Origin: Paracoccaceae bacterium
GTDB lineage: Bacteria > Pseudomonadota > Alphaproteobacteria > Rhodobacterales > Rhodobacteraceae
Assembly: GCA_016764835.1 (NCBI GenBank)
Contig: JAESRD010000322.1
Span: 1 to 24,211, forward strand
Direction: 5' to 3'
DNA: 24,211 nt
Part shown: positions 15,252 to 23,715 of the stretch, one piece after another
Position numbering within the stretch: position 1 is the stretch's first letter
Layout: each line of letters starts with the position of its first letter
Position numbers and translations under genes: made by a program
The notes under the pieces: generated by a model
Database searches by the model: none
Seen by the model: the letters and a program-made list of their open reading frames with translations, nothing else
What the model was told of the DNA's origin: nothing

Positions 15252-17078
15252 ATGTCACGAACGCAAAAAGCAGGCCAGCAGACAGTTTCACCAAACGTTT
15301 ACCGTGGGGCGATCCTCAGTCTGCGTCCGGCGCTGGCTACCGTGCTCACTTTCAGCGCGTTGATCAATGTGCTGATGCTGACCGGCTCAATCTATATGCT
15401 GCAAATCTACGGGCGGGTGCTGGCGAGCGGTTCGGTGGCCACGCTGCTTGGGCTGTTTGGCATTGTCGTCGTGCTTTATGCCTTCTTGGCAGTCTACGAC
15501 TTTTTGCGCTCGCGTTTGCTGTCACGCGCCTCGCTCAACCTCGACAATATGGCCGGGCAGGCGGCGTTTGGCGCTTGGCTGCGCTCTGGCCTGCCTGATG
15601 ACAAGACTGCCACCGAGGAGGCCCAGCCGCTGCGCGATCTTGATGCTGTGCGCGGCTTCTTATCTGGCCCGGCGGTGACGGCGATGTTTGATCTGCCTTT
15701 TGTGCCGCTCTTCTTGCTGGTGTTGTTTGTCATCCATCCATGGTTGGGCATGATGACAGTGGCCGGCGCGGCCATTGGCGGCGTTATCGCGCTGATCAAC
15801 CGTGCCGTGACGCAAAGCGCTATCAACAAATCTGCGGCGCTTGACGGGGCTGACCGCTCATTTGCTGATCAGGGACGCCGCAGCGCCGAGGCGATTGTTG
15901 CCATGGGCATGCAAGATGCGGTGACCGCGCGCTGGCGCGACCTGCATGACCGCGCTCTTGCCAGCGGCCAAAACGGTTCAGATCCTTCAGAAATCCTTGC
16001 CGCTGCCAGCCGGGCCTTTCGTATGCTGCTGCAATCAGCCATGCTGACTTTGGGTGCCTTTCTGGTGCTGCGCGGTGAAATCTCGCCGGGCATGATCATT
16101 GCCTCATCCATCCTGTCTGGCCGCGCATTGGCACCGATTGACCAGCTGATTGGCCAGTGGCGCGCGATCGGTCGCGGCATTGCCGCGCATCGGCGGCTCG
16201 AAGCGGTGTTTGAGGCTGTGCCAGAAGTGACAGAGCGCATTGAGCTGCCGTCGCCCACCGGCCAAATCAGCGTATCTGGTCTGACCAAGCTGGGCCCCGC
16301 CCGGCCTGGCACGGAGCCGATCAAGATCCTCTCAGGTATTGAATTCTCATTAGAGCCGGGTGACGGGCTCGGCGTGATCGGCAACTCTGCCAGCGGCAAA
16401 TCTACCCTTGCGCGGCTGCTTGTCGGCGCGGGCCAAGCCGATGCTGGTGAGATCCGGCTTGATGGCGCGACGATGGACCAATGGAGCCCGGCGCGGCTGG
16501 GTCGGCGGATCGGCTACTTGCCGCAATCGCCCGAAATGTTGCCCGGCACGATCCGCGAGACGATTTCGCGGTTTGATCCAAACGCTGCTGATGCGGATGT
16601 TATTGCCGCAGCCCAGCTGACCGGCGTGCATGAGATGATCCTCGGCCTGCCACATGGCTATGCCACCCGTTTGGGGGGGGGCGCGGGTGAAGCACCGCCG
16701 CTTTCCGGCGGACAGATGCAGCGGCTAGGACTGGCGCGTGCCGTCTTTGGCATGCCAGCGCTTGTTGTGCTCGATGAGCCAAATTCAAACCTTGATATTG
16801 CGGGCGATGAGGCTTTGACCCATGTGATCAAGACCTTGCGGGCGGCCAATTCTGTGGTCATCGTTATGGCCCACCGGCCGAGTGCCTTGGCCGGGGTTAA
16901 TAAACTGATGATCCTCGACGCGGGTAAAATCGCGCTCTTTGGCGACAAAGAAGCGGCTTTGGCCGAAGATAAGCCCGCCGATAGCCAGCCAAAGGTTGCG
17001 GCCTTTGCCAAGCCTTCGGGGCGGCGCCCCTCAGTTGCCCGCATGGCCGGGCCAAACCGCACGAGGCGCAGCGCATGA
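15252..17078 (+). CDS. Type I secretion ABC exporter (PrtD/PrsD-like permease-ATPase)
   Basis: This inner-membrane half-transporter energises one-step export through the type I system. About six membrane segments occupy residues 25-300, including VLTFSALINVLMLTGSIYML and FVPLFLLVLFVIHP. The nucleotide-binding domain follows: Walker A GNSASGKST (377-385), signature LSGGQ (484-488), Walker B LVVLDEP (504-510), and the H-loop in MAHRPSAL. From ATG 15252 the length is 608; ATG 15231 would add 7 residues. GAAGGG before 15252 slightly favours the shorter form. The C-terminal 40 residues are a basic tail outside the domain. A G9 tract encodes Leu474-Gly477 just before the signature loop. The gene overlaps the adaptor by 4 bp (ATGA at 17075). 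The likely cargo is the beta-helix protein at 20319. Confidence 0.93.
   Translation: MSRTQKAGQQTVSPNVYRGAILSLRPALATVLTFSALINVLMLTGSIYMLQIYGRVLASGSVATLLGLFGIVVVLYAFLAVYDFLRSRLLSRASLNLDNMAGQAAFGAWLRSGLPDDKTATEEAQPLRDLDAVRGFLSGPAVTAMFDLPFVPLFLLVLFVIHPWLGMMTVAGAAIGGVIALINRAVTQSAINKSAALDGADRSFADQGRRSAEAIVAMGMQDAVTARWRDLHDRALASGQNGSDPSEILAAASRAFRMLLQSAMLTLGAFLVLRGEISPGMIIASSILSGRALAPIDQLIGQWRAIGRGIAAHRRLEAVFEAVPEVTERIELPSPTGQISVSGLTKLGPARPGTEPIKILSGIEFSLEPGDGLGVIGNSASGKSTLARLLVGAGQADAGEIRLDGATMDQWSPARLGRRIGYLPQSPEMLPGTIRETISRFDPNAADADVIAAAQLTGVHEMILGLPHGYATRLGGGAGEAPPLSGGQMQRLGLARAVFGMPALVVLDEPNSNLDIAGDEALTHVIKTLRAANSVVIVMAHRPSALAGVNKLMILDAGKIALFGDKEAALAEDKPADSQPKVAAFAKPSGRRPSVARMAGPNRTRRSA
16673..16681 (+). 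repeat. G9 homopolymer tract in the ABC exporter gene
   Basis: Nine G bases span the end of codon 474 to the start of codon 477. The protein reads R-L-G-G-G-A here. Slippage would remove the LSGGQ signature and Walker B, giving a dead ATPase. Confidence 0.9.
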
Positions 17079-18433
17079 GTGTTATGACCCCCCAAGATTT
17101 GGCGAATGCACCGCTTATTCCAGCGCATCTGGCAGGTGAGCCGGGCAGCCGCCCCAAGACCGATCTGCGCAAGCCGGGCCGGATCGGCGCGATAGCGACA
17201 CTGATACTGGTTGGTGTACTCGGCGCATGGGCGGCCACGACGGTGATCAGCGGTGCGGTTATCGCCAATGGGTTGGCAGTCGTGCATGGCAAACCAAAAC
17301 AGGTGCAAACGCTTGACGGCGGCGTGGTTGCGATGATCGCTGTGCAAGACGGTGATCTGGTGACAGAGGGTCAGGTATTGGCCCGGCTCGACCCGACATT
17401 GCTGACCATCAACTATGAAATGGCCCAAGGGCGGCTGGCAGCGGCTCTGGCCCTGCGCGCCCGTTTGCAGGCTGAGCAGATGGGCGATGAGGCGGTGCAT
17501 TTTAGTTATATGAGCCTGCCTTTCATGCTGCCCGATACCAGCCAACATGAAGAGCGCCAGTCTGAGATTTTTGTTGCCCGTGCCGCGGTGCGCGCCGGCA
17601 CGCAGGCCCAACTGGCCGAAACATTGGTCGGGTTTGCAAACCAGAACCTCGGTGTTGAGGGCCAGATAGCGGCCGCTCTTGAGCAGATAGCTCTGCTCGA
17701 CCATGACATTGCCAACTTAGAGATTTTGGCCGCCGAAGGGCTGGCCCGCCAGAGCCAAATGTCTGAGCTACAACGTAACCGCGCCGAAATAGGCGGCCAG
17801 TTGGCCCGGCTTGAAGCCGAGCGCGCAAGGCTGACCAACGCCGCCAATAATGCCCAGCTAGAAACCTTGCAAGGTGAGCGGGCGTTTCTTGAGGCCGTGG
17901 TCACCGAGTTGCGCGAGGTCACCAGCCAGACCGAAGAGTTGATCCTTGAGATCGCCACCCGCACCGCTCAGCTTGAGCGTATAGATATTCGTGCGCCTGC
18001 TGCGGGGATCGTGCATGAAATGCAGATCACCACCATTGGAGGCGTGCTGGCCCCCGGCGCGACTGTGCTTGAAATTGTACCGGTTGCTGAGGGCATGGAT
18101 TTTGAACTGCGGCTCGATCCGCGCGCGGTTGACCAAGTGTATACTGGCCAAGGTGCGCAGCTGGTCATCGCCTCGTTTGACCCGCAATCAACCCCGAAAC
18201 TTGAGGCCACTGTCACCACCATTTCGGCCGGTGTGATCACTGACCCGGCGACGGGGCAGAGCTATTACCGGGTTGGTCTTTCGGTTGATCCGAGCGAGAT
18301 TGCCCGGCTTGATGGCGCGCAAATTGTGCCGGGCATGCCCGTTGAGGCCTATTTAGAAACCGGCGACCGCACAGTGCTGGCCTATCTCATTCAGCCGATC
18401 ACGCAGCAGCTGCGCCGGGCTTTCCGCGAATAA
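17075..18433 (+). CDS. Type I secretion membrane fusion protein (HlyD/PrtE/PrsE family)
   Basis: This 452-residue periplasmic adaptor links the ABC exporter to the outer-membrane channel. One N-terminal membrane anchor lies at about 37-58, after a short cytoplasmic tail. A first lipoyl half follows (VQTLDGGVVAMIAVQDGDLVTEGQVL, about 97-122). Long helical hairpin sequence rich in Gln, Glu, Leu and Ala occupies roughly 125-300. The second lipoyl half comes next (IDIRAPAAGIVHEMQ, about 305-320), then the beta-barrel region ending in PVEAYLETGDRTVLAYLIQPI, a typical ending of the family. The start overlaps the exporter TGA by 4 bp. Length and arrangement are normal for the PrtE type. Confidence 0.93.
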   Translation: MSVMTPQDLANAPLIPAHLAGEPGSRPKTDLRKPGRIGAIATLILVGVLGAWAATTVISGAVIANGLAVVHGKPKQVQTLDGGVVAMIAVQDGDLVTEGQVLARLDPTLLTINYEMAQGRLAAALALRARLQAEQMGDEAVHFSYMSLPFMLPDTSQHEERQSEIFVARAAVRAGTQAQLAETLVGFANQNLGVEGQIAAALEQIALLDHDIANLEILAAEGLARQSQMSELQRNRAEIGGQLARLEAERARLTNAANNAQLETLQGERAFLEAVVTELREVTSQTEELILEIATRTAQLERIDIRAPAAGIVHEMQITTIGGVLAPGATVLEIVPVAEGMDFELRLDPRAVDQVYTGQGAQLVIASFDPQSTPKLEATVTTISAGVITDPATGQSYYRVGLSVDPSEIARLDGAQIVPGMPVEAYLETGDRTVLAYLIQPITQQLRRAFRE

Positions 18434-18650
18434 TCGCCTAACATCCGTTAACTATTGGTGTTTCCGGGGCACAATCTGGCCCCGACTGCGCCGACCTGCC
18501 GCGCCGCTGCTTGCGCCGCTGTGCCCTTGCAGGCAAGATTGTCCCTATCGAGAAACTTGTGACCGGCCCGCATATGGTGCCGAGGCGCAAGAGCCACCGC
18601 ATAAAAACAGCGGGGCACAAGAGGCAGGATGGCAACCGGGTGACGGGCCA

Positions 18651-20099
18651 ATGACAGTATCAGGTGGGCGCAGAGCCTCCATTTTTGGCATGGTTTCGGC
18701 TGTGGCAGTTATGCTGTCTGGCTGCGATCTGAGCGAGCCGTTTGACGCGCCGCTTTTTCCTTTTCTCAATGGGTTTAATAGTGCCGATGCTGGCGCGCCG
18801 GTTTTGGCTGATAACGCCAATTGGTGGCACGGTCTTGAAGACCCGGTGCTCGACCAGCTGGTTGTGCTATCGCTGCGAGATAGCCTGAACATTGCCGCCG
18901 CCCGCGAGCGGGTTGTGGCGGCACAGCTGACACGGCAAGCGATCCCCGGTGCGGCGGTTTTGTCGCCAACGGCGCAAGTGCTTGCCTCTGGAACGAGCCC
19001 ACAAGACACGATCACCTCTGGCAATGCCGAAATCGGGTTGGACTGGATGCTTGACCCCTACGGCACGCGGCGCGATCAGATGCGGGTTGCCGGGGCACAG
19101 GTAGAACTGGCCGAGGCCGAGGCCGATGCGGCGCAATTGCTGCTGCTCTATAATATGGCCAATGCCTATGTCGAGCTGCGCTACCGGCAACGGATTATTG
19201 CCCTCAGCCGTCAAGAGCTGGCCAGCCGTCGCGAAACACTGAACCTAACCCGCACACTGGCCCGCGCCGAAGCCGCGACCCGGCTGGAGATTACCCGCTC
19301 CGAGGCCCGCGTTGCCGAGATCCGCTCGCAGATACCAGCCCAAGAAGCTGCCGTTGAAGCCAAGCTCAACGAGATTGCGGTTTTGGCCGGGGCGACGCCC
19401 GGCACCTTGCCGACCGAGCTGGCCGCTTTGCTAAATGCAACTGCCGGGCAACCCGTGCCCAGCCTGTCGCCCGATGTCGGCATTCCTGCTGATCTGCTGC
19501 GCAACCGGCCTGATATTCGTATAGCCGAGCGGCGCTATTATATGGCCACAGCCGAGATCGGCATTGCCCGCGCAGCACTTTACCCGCGGCTGTCGCTGTC
19601 GGGGGCGATATCGGTCAATGTGGTTGGGGCGTCACCGGCCAGCGCCGACTATTTCTTTGGCCCGGTGGTGCAGTTCCCCAGCCTGCCGACCAGCGCCACC
19701 AATGCCGGTATTGAGCTGCGCCATTCGCAGGCACGCCAAGCGCATTTGGCATGGCAGACCATCGTGCTCGACGCGATCCTTGAGGTTGAGAATGCGCTGG
19801 TTGAATATCAGTCGACCAACACAGCGACCCGCTCATCGGCCGAGGCCGTGCGGCTCTACTCTGATGTGCTTTATCTCACCCGGCAGGTCTTTCGCCGCGA
19901 AGAGGCAACCTTGGGCGAATTGGTCAGCGCCGAACAAGCGGTGCTCAATGCCAAGCAAGCGCTGGCGCGGCTGCGGCTTGACCATGCGCAACGATTCGTC
20001 GCCCTCAATGTCAGCCTTGGCACCGGCGGCAACCCGGCCGTGCGGGTATCACAACAGGTCCCAATTAGCGCGCCAGCGGCGCAAACCCCACCCGGCTAG
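18651..20099 (+). CDS. TolC/NodT-family outer-membrane efflux lipoprotein
   Basis: This protein has 482 residues. The N-terminus has a lipoprotein signal with lipobox LSGC and lipidated Cys25. Two outer-membrane-efflux repeats follow, with NANWWHGLEDPVLDQLV near the N-terminus and LRNRPDIRIAERRYYMATAEIGIARAALYPRLSLSG in the middle, the hallmark of NodT/OprM-like channels. PrtD-type systems often use a non-lipidated TolC/PrtF, so a NodT-type channel here is slightly unusual. It lies 217 bp after the adaptor gene on the same strand, and its cargo candidate follows, so it probably forms the outer part of this secretion system. It could instead serve an RND pump encoded elsewhere. ATG 18651 has only a weak ribosome binding site; ATG 18690 would shorten the leader. 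Confidence 0.88.
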   Translation: MTVSGGRRASIFGMVSAVAVMLSGCDLSEPFDAPLFPFLNGFNSADAGAPVLADNANWWHGLEDPVLDQLVVLSLRDSLNIAAARERVVAAQLTRQAIPGAAVLSPTAQVLASGTSPQDTITSGNAEIGLDWMLDPYGTRRDQMRVAGAQVELAEAEADAAQLLLLYNMANAYVELRYRQRIIALSRQELASRRETLNLTRTLARAEAATRLEITRSEARVAEIRSQIPAQEAAVEAKLNEIAVLAGATPGTLPTELAALLNATAGQPVPSLSPDVGIPADLLRNRPDIRIAERRYYMATAEIGIARAALYPRLSLSGAISVNVVGASPASADYFFGPVVQFPSLPTSATNAGIELRHSQARQAHLAWQTIVLDAILEVENALVEYQSTNTATRSSAEAVRLYSDVLYLTRQVFRREEATLGELVSAEQAVLNAKQALARLRLDHAQRFVALNVSLGTGGNPAVRVSQQVPISAPAAQTPPG

Positions 20100-20103
20100 G
20101 CGC

Positions 20104-20123
20104 ATTGGCCAAAACGGGCCAAT
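20104..20123 (+). other. Perfect 7-bp hairpin just after the NodT-type gene
   Basis: ATTGGCC (20104-20110) and GGCCAAT (20117-20123) flank a 6-nt loop, 4 bases past the stop codon. No T-tract follows, so it is at most a weak terminator or an mRNA end stabiliser. Confidence 0.4.
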
Positions 20124-20221
20124 ACAAAACCTGCAAAATTATGCGCGAATTGTCGCTAATCGCTGAGGCGAAACAGTCAGTTGGCCTGCGCTTAGCGCTG
20201 GTCTGCCCCGTTTCTGCCCGA

Positions 20222-20252
20222 TTGTAAGCATCAAAAAACCCCAGATGATAAT
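20222..20252 (+). promoter_or_regulatory. Possible promoter of the secreted beta-helix gene
   Basis: TTGTAA (20222-20227) and GATAAT (20247-20252) resemble -35 and -10 elements, but the spacer is 19 nt, longer than ideal. The -10 candidate lies inside the palindrome at 20243-20257. The leader would be about 60 nt. Confidence 0.3.
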
Positions 20253-20280
20253 CATCTTAAGGCTCACGGCCTAATCATCT
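20243..20280 (+). promoter_or_regulatory. Palindrome plus repeated half-site, candidate operator
   Basis: AGATGATAATCATCT (20243-20257) is a perfect palindrome around a central A. TAATCATCT within it (20249-20257) recurs at 20272-20280, 23 bp apart or about two helical turns. The core TGATAATCAT is the same as the centre of the classical Fur consensus; over 19 positions I count 12 matches. The regulator is unknown. Confidence 0.4.
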
Positions 20281-20318
20281 GCCACCACTTTGGTCGTTAG
20301 AGCAGTATCGGAGTTTTT

Positions 20319-22652
20319 ATGTCTACTACAATAACAGTTTCAACGTTGGATGAGCTATATGAAGCGCTGGGCTCAGCGACGGGCGGCGAGACAATTTTGC
20401 TAGAAGGTGGAGATTATGGCGATCTCTTCCTTGGCCCGAGTTCGGGTTTCGACATCGCATTTCCAGAAAATGTGACCATCGCCTCGGCTGATCCGCAGAA
20501 CCCGGCAGTGTTCTCGTCAGTAGATGTGCGCGATGCCTCAAATCTTACATTTGACGGCATCATGTTCGACTATACGTTTGAAGAGGGCGATGAGCTGTTC
20601 TACCGCCCCTTTAGCTTTTCGGGCTGTGATAATCTCACAATCAAGAACTCAACATTTGATGGCGATGTGGCCGAGGGTGTCTCTGAAGACGCTGATGGCT
20701 ACGGCTATGCAAGTGGACTGTCGGTGCGGTTTAGCACTGGCGTGGTGGTCGAAGATAACGAAGTTTACGGGTTCTATAAGGGCGTGATCGTCACTGAATC
20801 TGATGATGTTCTTGTTGCTGGCAATGATGTTCATACCATTCGCATGGACGGGATGAACTTCGCTGAAGTCTCAAATATCGTCATCGAGAATAACTATATC
20901 CATGACTTTGCCGGTTCGCCAACCTCTGGCGACCATTGTGACATGATCCAGTTCTTTACGTCAGGCACTGATGTGCCGAGCACGAATATTACCATTTCCG
21001 GCAATCATCTCGATATTGGCGAAGGCACTTTTACGCAGAGCATCTTCATGCGCAATGAAGAGGTCGATAATGGCAGAGCCGGCGAAGAGATGTTCTATCA
21101 GAACGTGGTGATCGAAGATAACGTGATTGTTAATGGTCACCGGCATGGCATCACTGTTGGCGAGACTGACGGGCTAACGATCAGCAATAACTCGGTTCTG
21201 CATGATGATGGCAATGCGCAAGACGGGCTTGACGGCTCGGTCGAAATTCCGCGGATCAACCTTTCGGAAAGCTCCAAGGACGTTACCGTCACCGACAATA
21301 TTGTCAGCGAGATTGCGGGCTATGATGGCCAGAGCGGCTGGACCATTTCGGGCAATGCCTTTGTGCAGGATCAAGACGCCAATGAGGCGGGCTATTACGG
21401 CGATGTTTTTGTGACGTCGACCTTGCAGCTTGTCGATGGCGTGCACGGCTTTGTTGCCTTGCCGGGCGGCGCGGTTGACACAATGGGTGCTGGCGCATCT
21501 GCGACATTGAACCCCGAACCTTCAGGCGCGCTGGCCGCGCATTTTCAAGTCGATATCGTCGACAGTGCCACCCGCAGTTTTGATGCAAGCCTGACCCTGA
21601 CCCAATCTGGCGACTTTCCCGCAGGCACGACCTTCCTTTGGGACTTTGGCGACGGCACGACGGCCAATGGCAAAGAGGTGAGCCATACATTCCCCGATGG
21701 GGGCGCATATAATGTTGAGCTGAAAGTCACCCTACCAGATGGGAAAACCGACACGCAAAGCATCTATGTTGGCATCGAAGGCCCAACCTTGGTGCAGCAA
21801 ACCGAAACCGGCGAATTCTTCGCCTATGAATATGGCCGTGAGATTGATCTTAACGACGAAGATCAGGCCGGCGGTGCCGCTGCCAAGCAAAGCGGTGTGC
21901 AGCTGGGGGCTGAGGGCATTGCCATCAGCATTGACCGCGAGCATGTAACGGATGTTGAAACGGCCGAGCAATTTGCTATCAGCATGACCCTGCGCAGCAA
22001 TTCCACGTTTAGCGCGGGCGAAGTTTTGCGGCTGCATAGCAGCTTTACCGTACTTGTCACCGATAGCGGCGAGATCATGGTGCGGGCTGTCTCAGCAGAT
22101 GGCAGTTTGGTTTATGTTGAGACTGACGGCGCTCATATTGATGACCTTGCCAACCATGATATCGAAATCACCTTTGCCGGTGAAGACGTGCTGATAAGTG
22201 TTGATGGCGAAATGCTCGGCACCGGCCATGTTGATGGCGGCATCTCGTTTTCGGGCACGCATGACCTGTATATCGGTAACCCATGGGGCGACGATAACTT
22301 TAGCGGTGTGATGAATGACTTTGAAATCACCGCGAATGCGGATGATTTTGAGGCTGCGACGCCGGTGGATCCGCCTGTGGAGCCACCCGTCGTTGAGCCG
22401 CCAGTTATTGAGCCGCCAGCTGTAGAGGCGCCGACAAATAGCGGCGGGGATGACTTAGTCGCAGAGCCGCCAGCCAGCGAAGGGATCGTGGTGAAGTTCA
22501 TCTGGTTCCTGAACACGCTCTTTGCCACAAACCGGCCAGAGCCGGGCACCGTTACTGTGAGCAGCAATGCTGATTATAATGATGTGGCGGCCAATGACCG
22601 TATGGAGCAGGTTGAAGATCAACTGCCCGACCCGGTGACGCTCAGCCTGTAA
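20319..22652 (+). CDS. Secreted beta-helix/PKD/LamG protein, probable type I secretion cargo
   Basis: This acidic protein of 777 residues has no N-terminal signal peptide. Residues 1-370 form a right-handed beta-helix with repeats such as NLTIKNSTF, VVVEDNEVYGF, IVIENNYIHDF and TISGNHLD, plus a GDHCDMIQFF segment (204-213) that may line an active or binding site. Residues 400-487 are a PKD domain (FLWDFGDGTT, then SHTF). Residues 495-672 resemble a LamG/concanavalin-like domain ending in GVMNDFEI. A proline-rich linker (683-705) leads to about 70 residues ending in DPVTLSL, an acidic/hydrophobic tail like type I secretion signals. There are no RTX nonapeptides. It directly follows the secretion genes. 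Polysaccharide binding or cleavage is plausible but unproven. Confidence 0.82.
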   Translation: MSTTITVSTLDELYEALGSATGGETILLEGGDYGDLFLGPSSGFDIAFPENVTIASADPQNPAVFSSVDVRDASNLTFDGIMFDYTFEEGDELFYRPFSFSGCDNLTIKNSTFDGDVAEGVSEDADGYGYASGLSVRFSTGVVVEDNEVYGFYKGVIVTESDDVLVAGNDVHTIRMDGMNFAEVSNIVIENNYIHDFAGSPTSGDHCDMIQFFTSGTDVPSTNITISGNHLDIGEGTFTQSIFMRNEEVDNGRAGEEMFYQNVVIEDNVIVNGHRHGITVGETDGLTISNNSVLHDDGNAQDGLDGSVEIPRINLSESSKDVTVTDNIVSEIAGYDGQSGWTISGNAFVQDQDANEAGYYGDVFVTSTLQLVDGVHGFVALPGGAVDTMGAGASATLNPEPSGALAAHFQVDIVDSATRSFDASLTLTQSGDFPAGTTFLWDFGDGTTANGKEVSHTFPDGGAYNVELKVTLPDGKTDTQSIYVGIEGPTLVQQTETGEFFAYEYGREIDLNDEDQAGGAAAKQSGVQLGAEGIAISIDREHVTDVETAEQFAISMTLRSNSTFSAGEVLRLHSSFTVLVTDSGEIMVRAVSADGSLVYVETDGAHIDDLANHDIEITFAGEDVLISVDGEMLGTGHVDGGISFSGTHDLYIGNPWGDDNFSGVMNDFEITANADDFEAATPVDPPVEPPVVEPPVIEPPAVEAPTNSGGDDLVAEPPASEGIVVKFIWFLNTLFATNRPEPGTVTVSSNADYNDVAANDRMEQVEDQLPDPVTLSL
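22389..22433 (+). repeat. Imperfect 15-bp tandem repeat encoding the Pro-Glu linker
   Basis: Three 15-bp units at 22389, 22404 and 22419 encode V(V/I/A)E(P/A)P steps of the linker between the LamG-like domain and the C-terminal region. The first two differ at two bases and the third is more diverged. Linker length could vary by unit gain or loss. Confidence 0.6.
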
Positions 22653-22670
22653 GAGCGAGCGACCGCAATT

Positions 22671-22709
22671 CAAAACGCCCGGCTGCCTGTTGTGCAGCCG
22701 GGCGTTTTG
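22671..22709 (+). terminator. Strong intrinsic terminator after the secreted protein gene
   Basis: A perfect 16-bp stem is formed by 22671-22686 and 22694-22709 around a 7-nt loop. It has a GC-rich core (CGCCCGGCTGC) and A4/T4 flanks, so it can work in either direction. It starts 18 bp after the stop codon and separates this unit from the transporter downstream. Confidence 0.92.
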
Positions 22710-22779
22710 CGATTCGGTGCGTGTTGTGGGTTCAATCTTGGCGCGGCGCCTAGTATTGAACGGGCAAAGGGGCATTTCA

Positions 22780-23715
22780 ATGCAACCGATACGCGGCATC
22801 ACGCTAAAAATCTTGTCAGTCTGTGTTTTTGTGGTCATGGCCGCGCTGGTCAAGGCAGTACGGGTCGAGATACCGGCGGGCGAGGCGATGTTCTTTCGGT
22901 CCATCTTCGCGCTACCGGTCATTTTTGCTTGGATGGTGATACGGGGTGATCTGCGCAGCGGGCTGCACACCAAACAGCCGCTCAGCCACTTTTGGCGTGG
23001 GTTGATTGGCACCTACGCGATGGGGCTTGGCTTTACCGGCCTAGGCATGTTGCCACTGCCCGAGGTGACAGCAATCGGCTATGCCACGCCGATCTTTGTG
23101 GTCATATTCGCAGCAATGTTTCTGGGCGAGAAGATCCGCGCCTTTCGGATGAGCGCCGTAGCTTTGGGCATGGTCGGTGTGCTGATCGTCGTCAGCCCGC
23201 GGCTATCTGTCGGATTTGATGATGCTATGCCCGGCGCGGCCGAGCGCCAGATGCTGGGCGCGGTTGTGGTGCTGGGCGCCTCGTTTTGCGCCGGGTTGGC
23301 ACATGTCTACATTCGCAAACTTGTGCTGACAGAATCGACAACATCTATCGTGTTTTGGTTCTCTGTAACGGCCAGCGTTCTGTCATTGCTGACCCTGCCT
23401 TGGGGCTGGGTCTGGCCGCGCCCGACTGTTTTGGTGTTGCTGATTAGCGCGGGGCTGGTTGGTGGCTTGGGGCAAATACTTCTGACGTCGAGCTATAAGT
23501 TTGCTGATGCCGGGGTGATTGCGCCGTTTGACTATGTGTCGATGATATTGGCGCTGGCGATCGGCTACTTTATCTTTGATGAAGTGCCAACAATGGTGAT
23601 GTTGGGTGGGGCTTCGCTGACCATCCTGGCCGGGGTTTTGATCATCTTGCGTGAGGGGCAGCTGGGGCTTGAGCGGTCCAAACAGCGCGGGGCGTCGCAA
23701 CCGGGCGGGGGCTGA
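22780..23715 (+). CDS. DMT superfamily transporter with EamA domains
   Basis: This 311-residue inner-membrane protein has about ten hydrophobic segments in two EamA repeats (roughly residues 5-137 and 150-285). The first repeat has the pattern EAMFFRSIFALPVI and ends with FLGEKIR; the second ends with FDEVPTMVMLGGASLTILAGVLIILRE. Such proteins export metabolites or amino acids; the substrate cannot be told. ATG 22780 has AAAGGGG upstream with a 7-nt spacer. The frame continues back into the terminator, but that part does not look coding. The stop overlaps the next gene's start by one base (TGATG). The unit is separate from the polysaccharide genes. Confidence 0.9.
   Translation: MQPIRGITLKILSVCVFVVMAALVKAVRVEIPAGEAMFFRSIFALPVIFAWMVIRGDLRSGLHTKQPLSHFWRGLIGTYAMGLGFTGLGMLPLPEVTAIGYATPIFVVIFAAMFLGEKIRAFRMSAVALGMVGVLIVVSPRLSVGFDDAMPGAAERQMLGAVVVLGASFCAGLAHVYIRKLVLTESTTSIVFWFSVTASVLSLLTLPWGWVWPRPTVLVLLISAGLVGGLGQILLTSSYKFADAGVIAPFDYVSMILALAIGYFIFDEVPTMVMLGGASLTILAGVLIILREGQLGLERSKQRGASQPGGG

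Noticed and set aside
16658..17704. Long antisense open frame of 348 codons
   Set aside because: It is the mirror of the exporter 3' end and the adaptor 5' part, both with clear family motifs. Its translation is rich in Arg, His and Pro and shows no domain pattern.
22389..22433. CRISPR-like or regulatory direct repeat
   Set aside because: The 15-bp units are contiguous, in frame, and encode a Pro-Glu linker inside the secreted protein, so they are coding repeats.
20319..22652. RTX calcium-binding repeats in the secreted protein
   Set aside because: I searched for the GGxGxDxxx nonapeptide pattern because of the neighbouring type I secretion genes. Only scattered Gly-Asp pairs typical of beta-helix turns were found.
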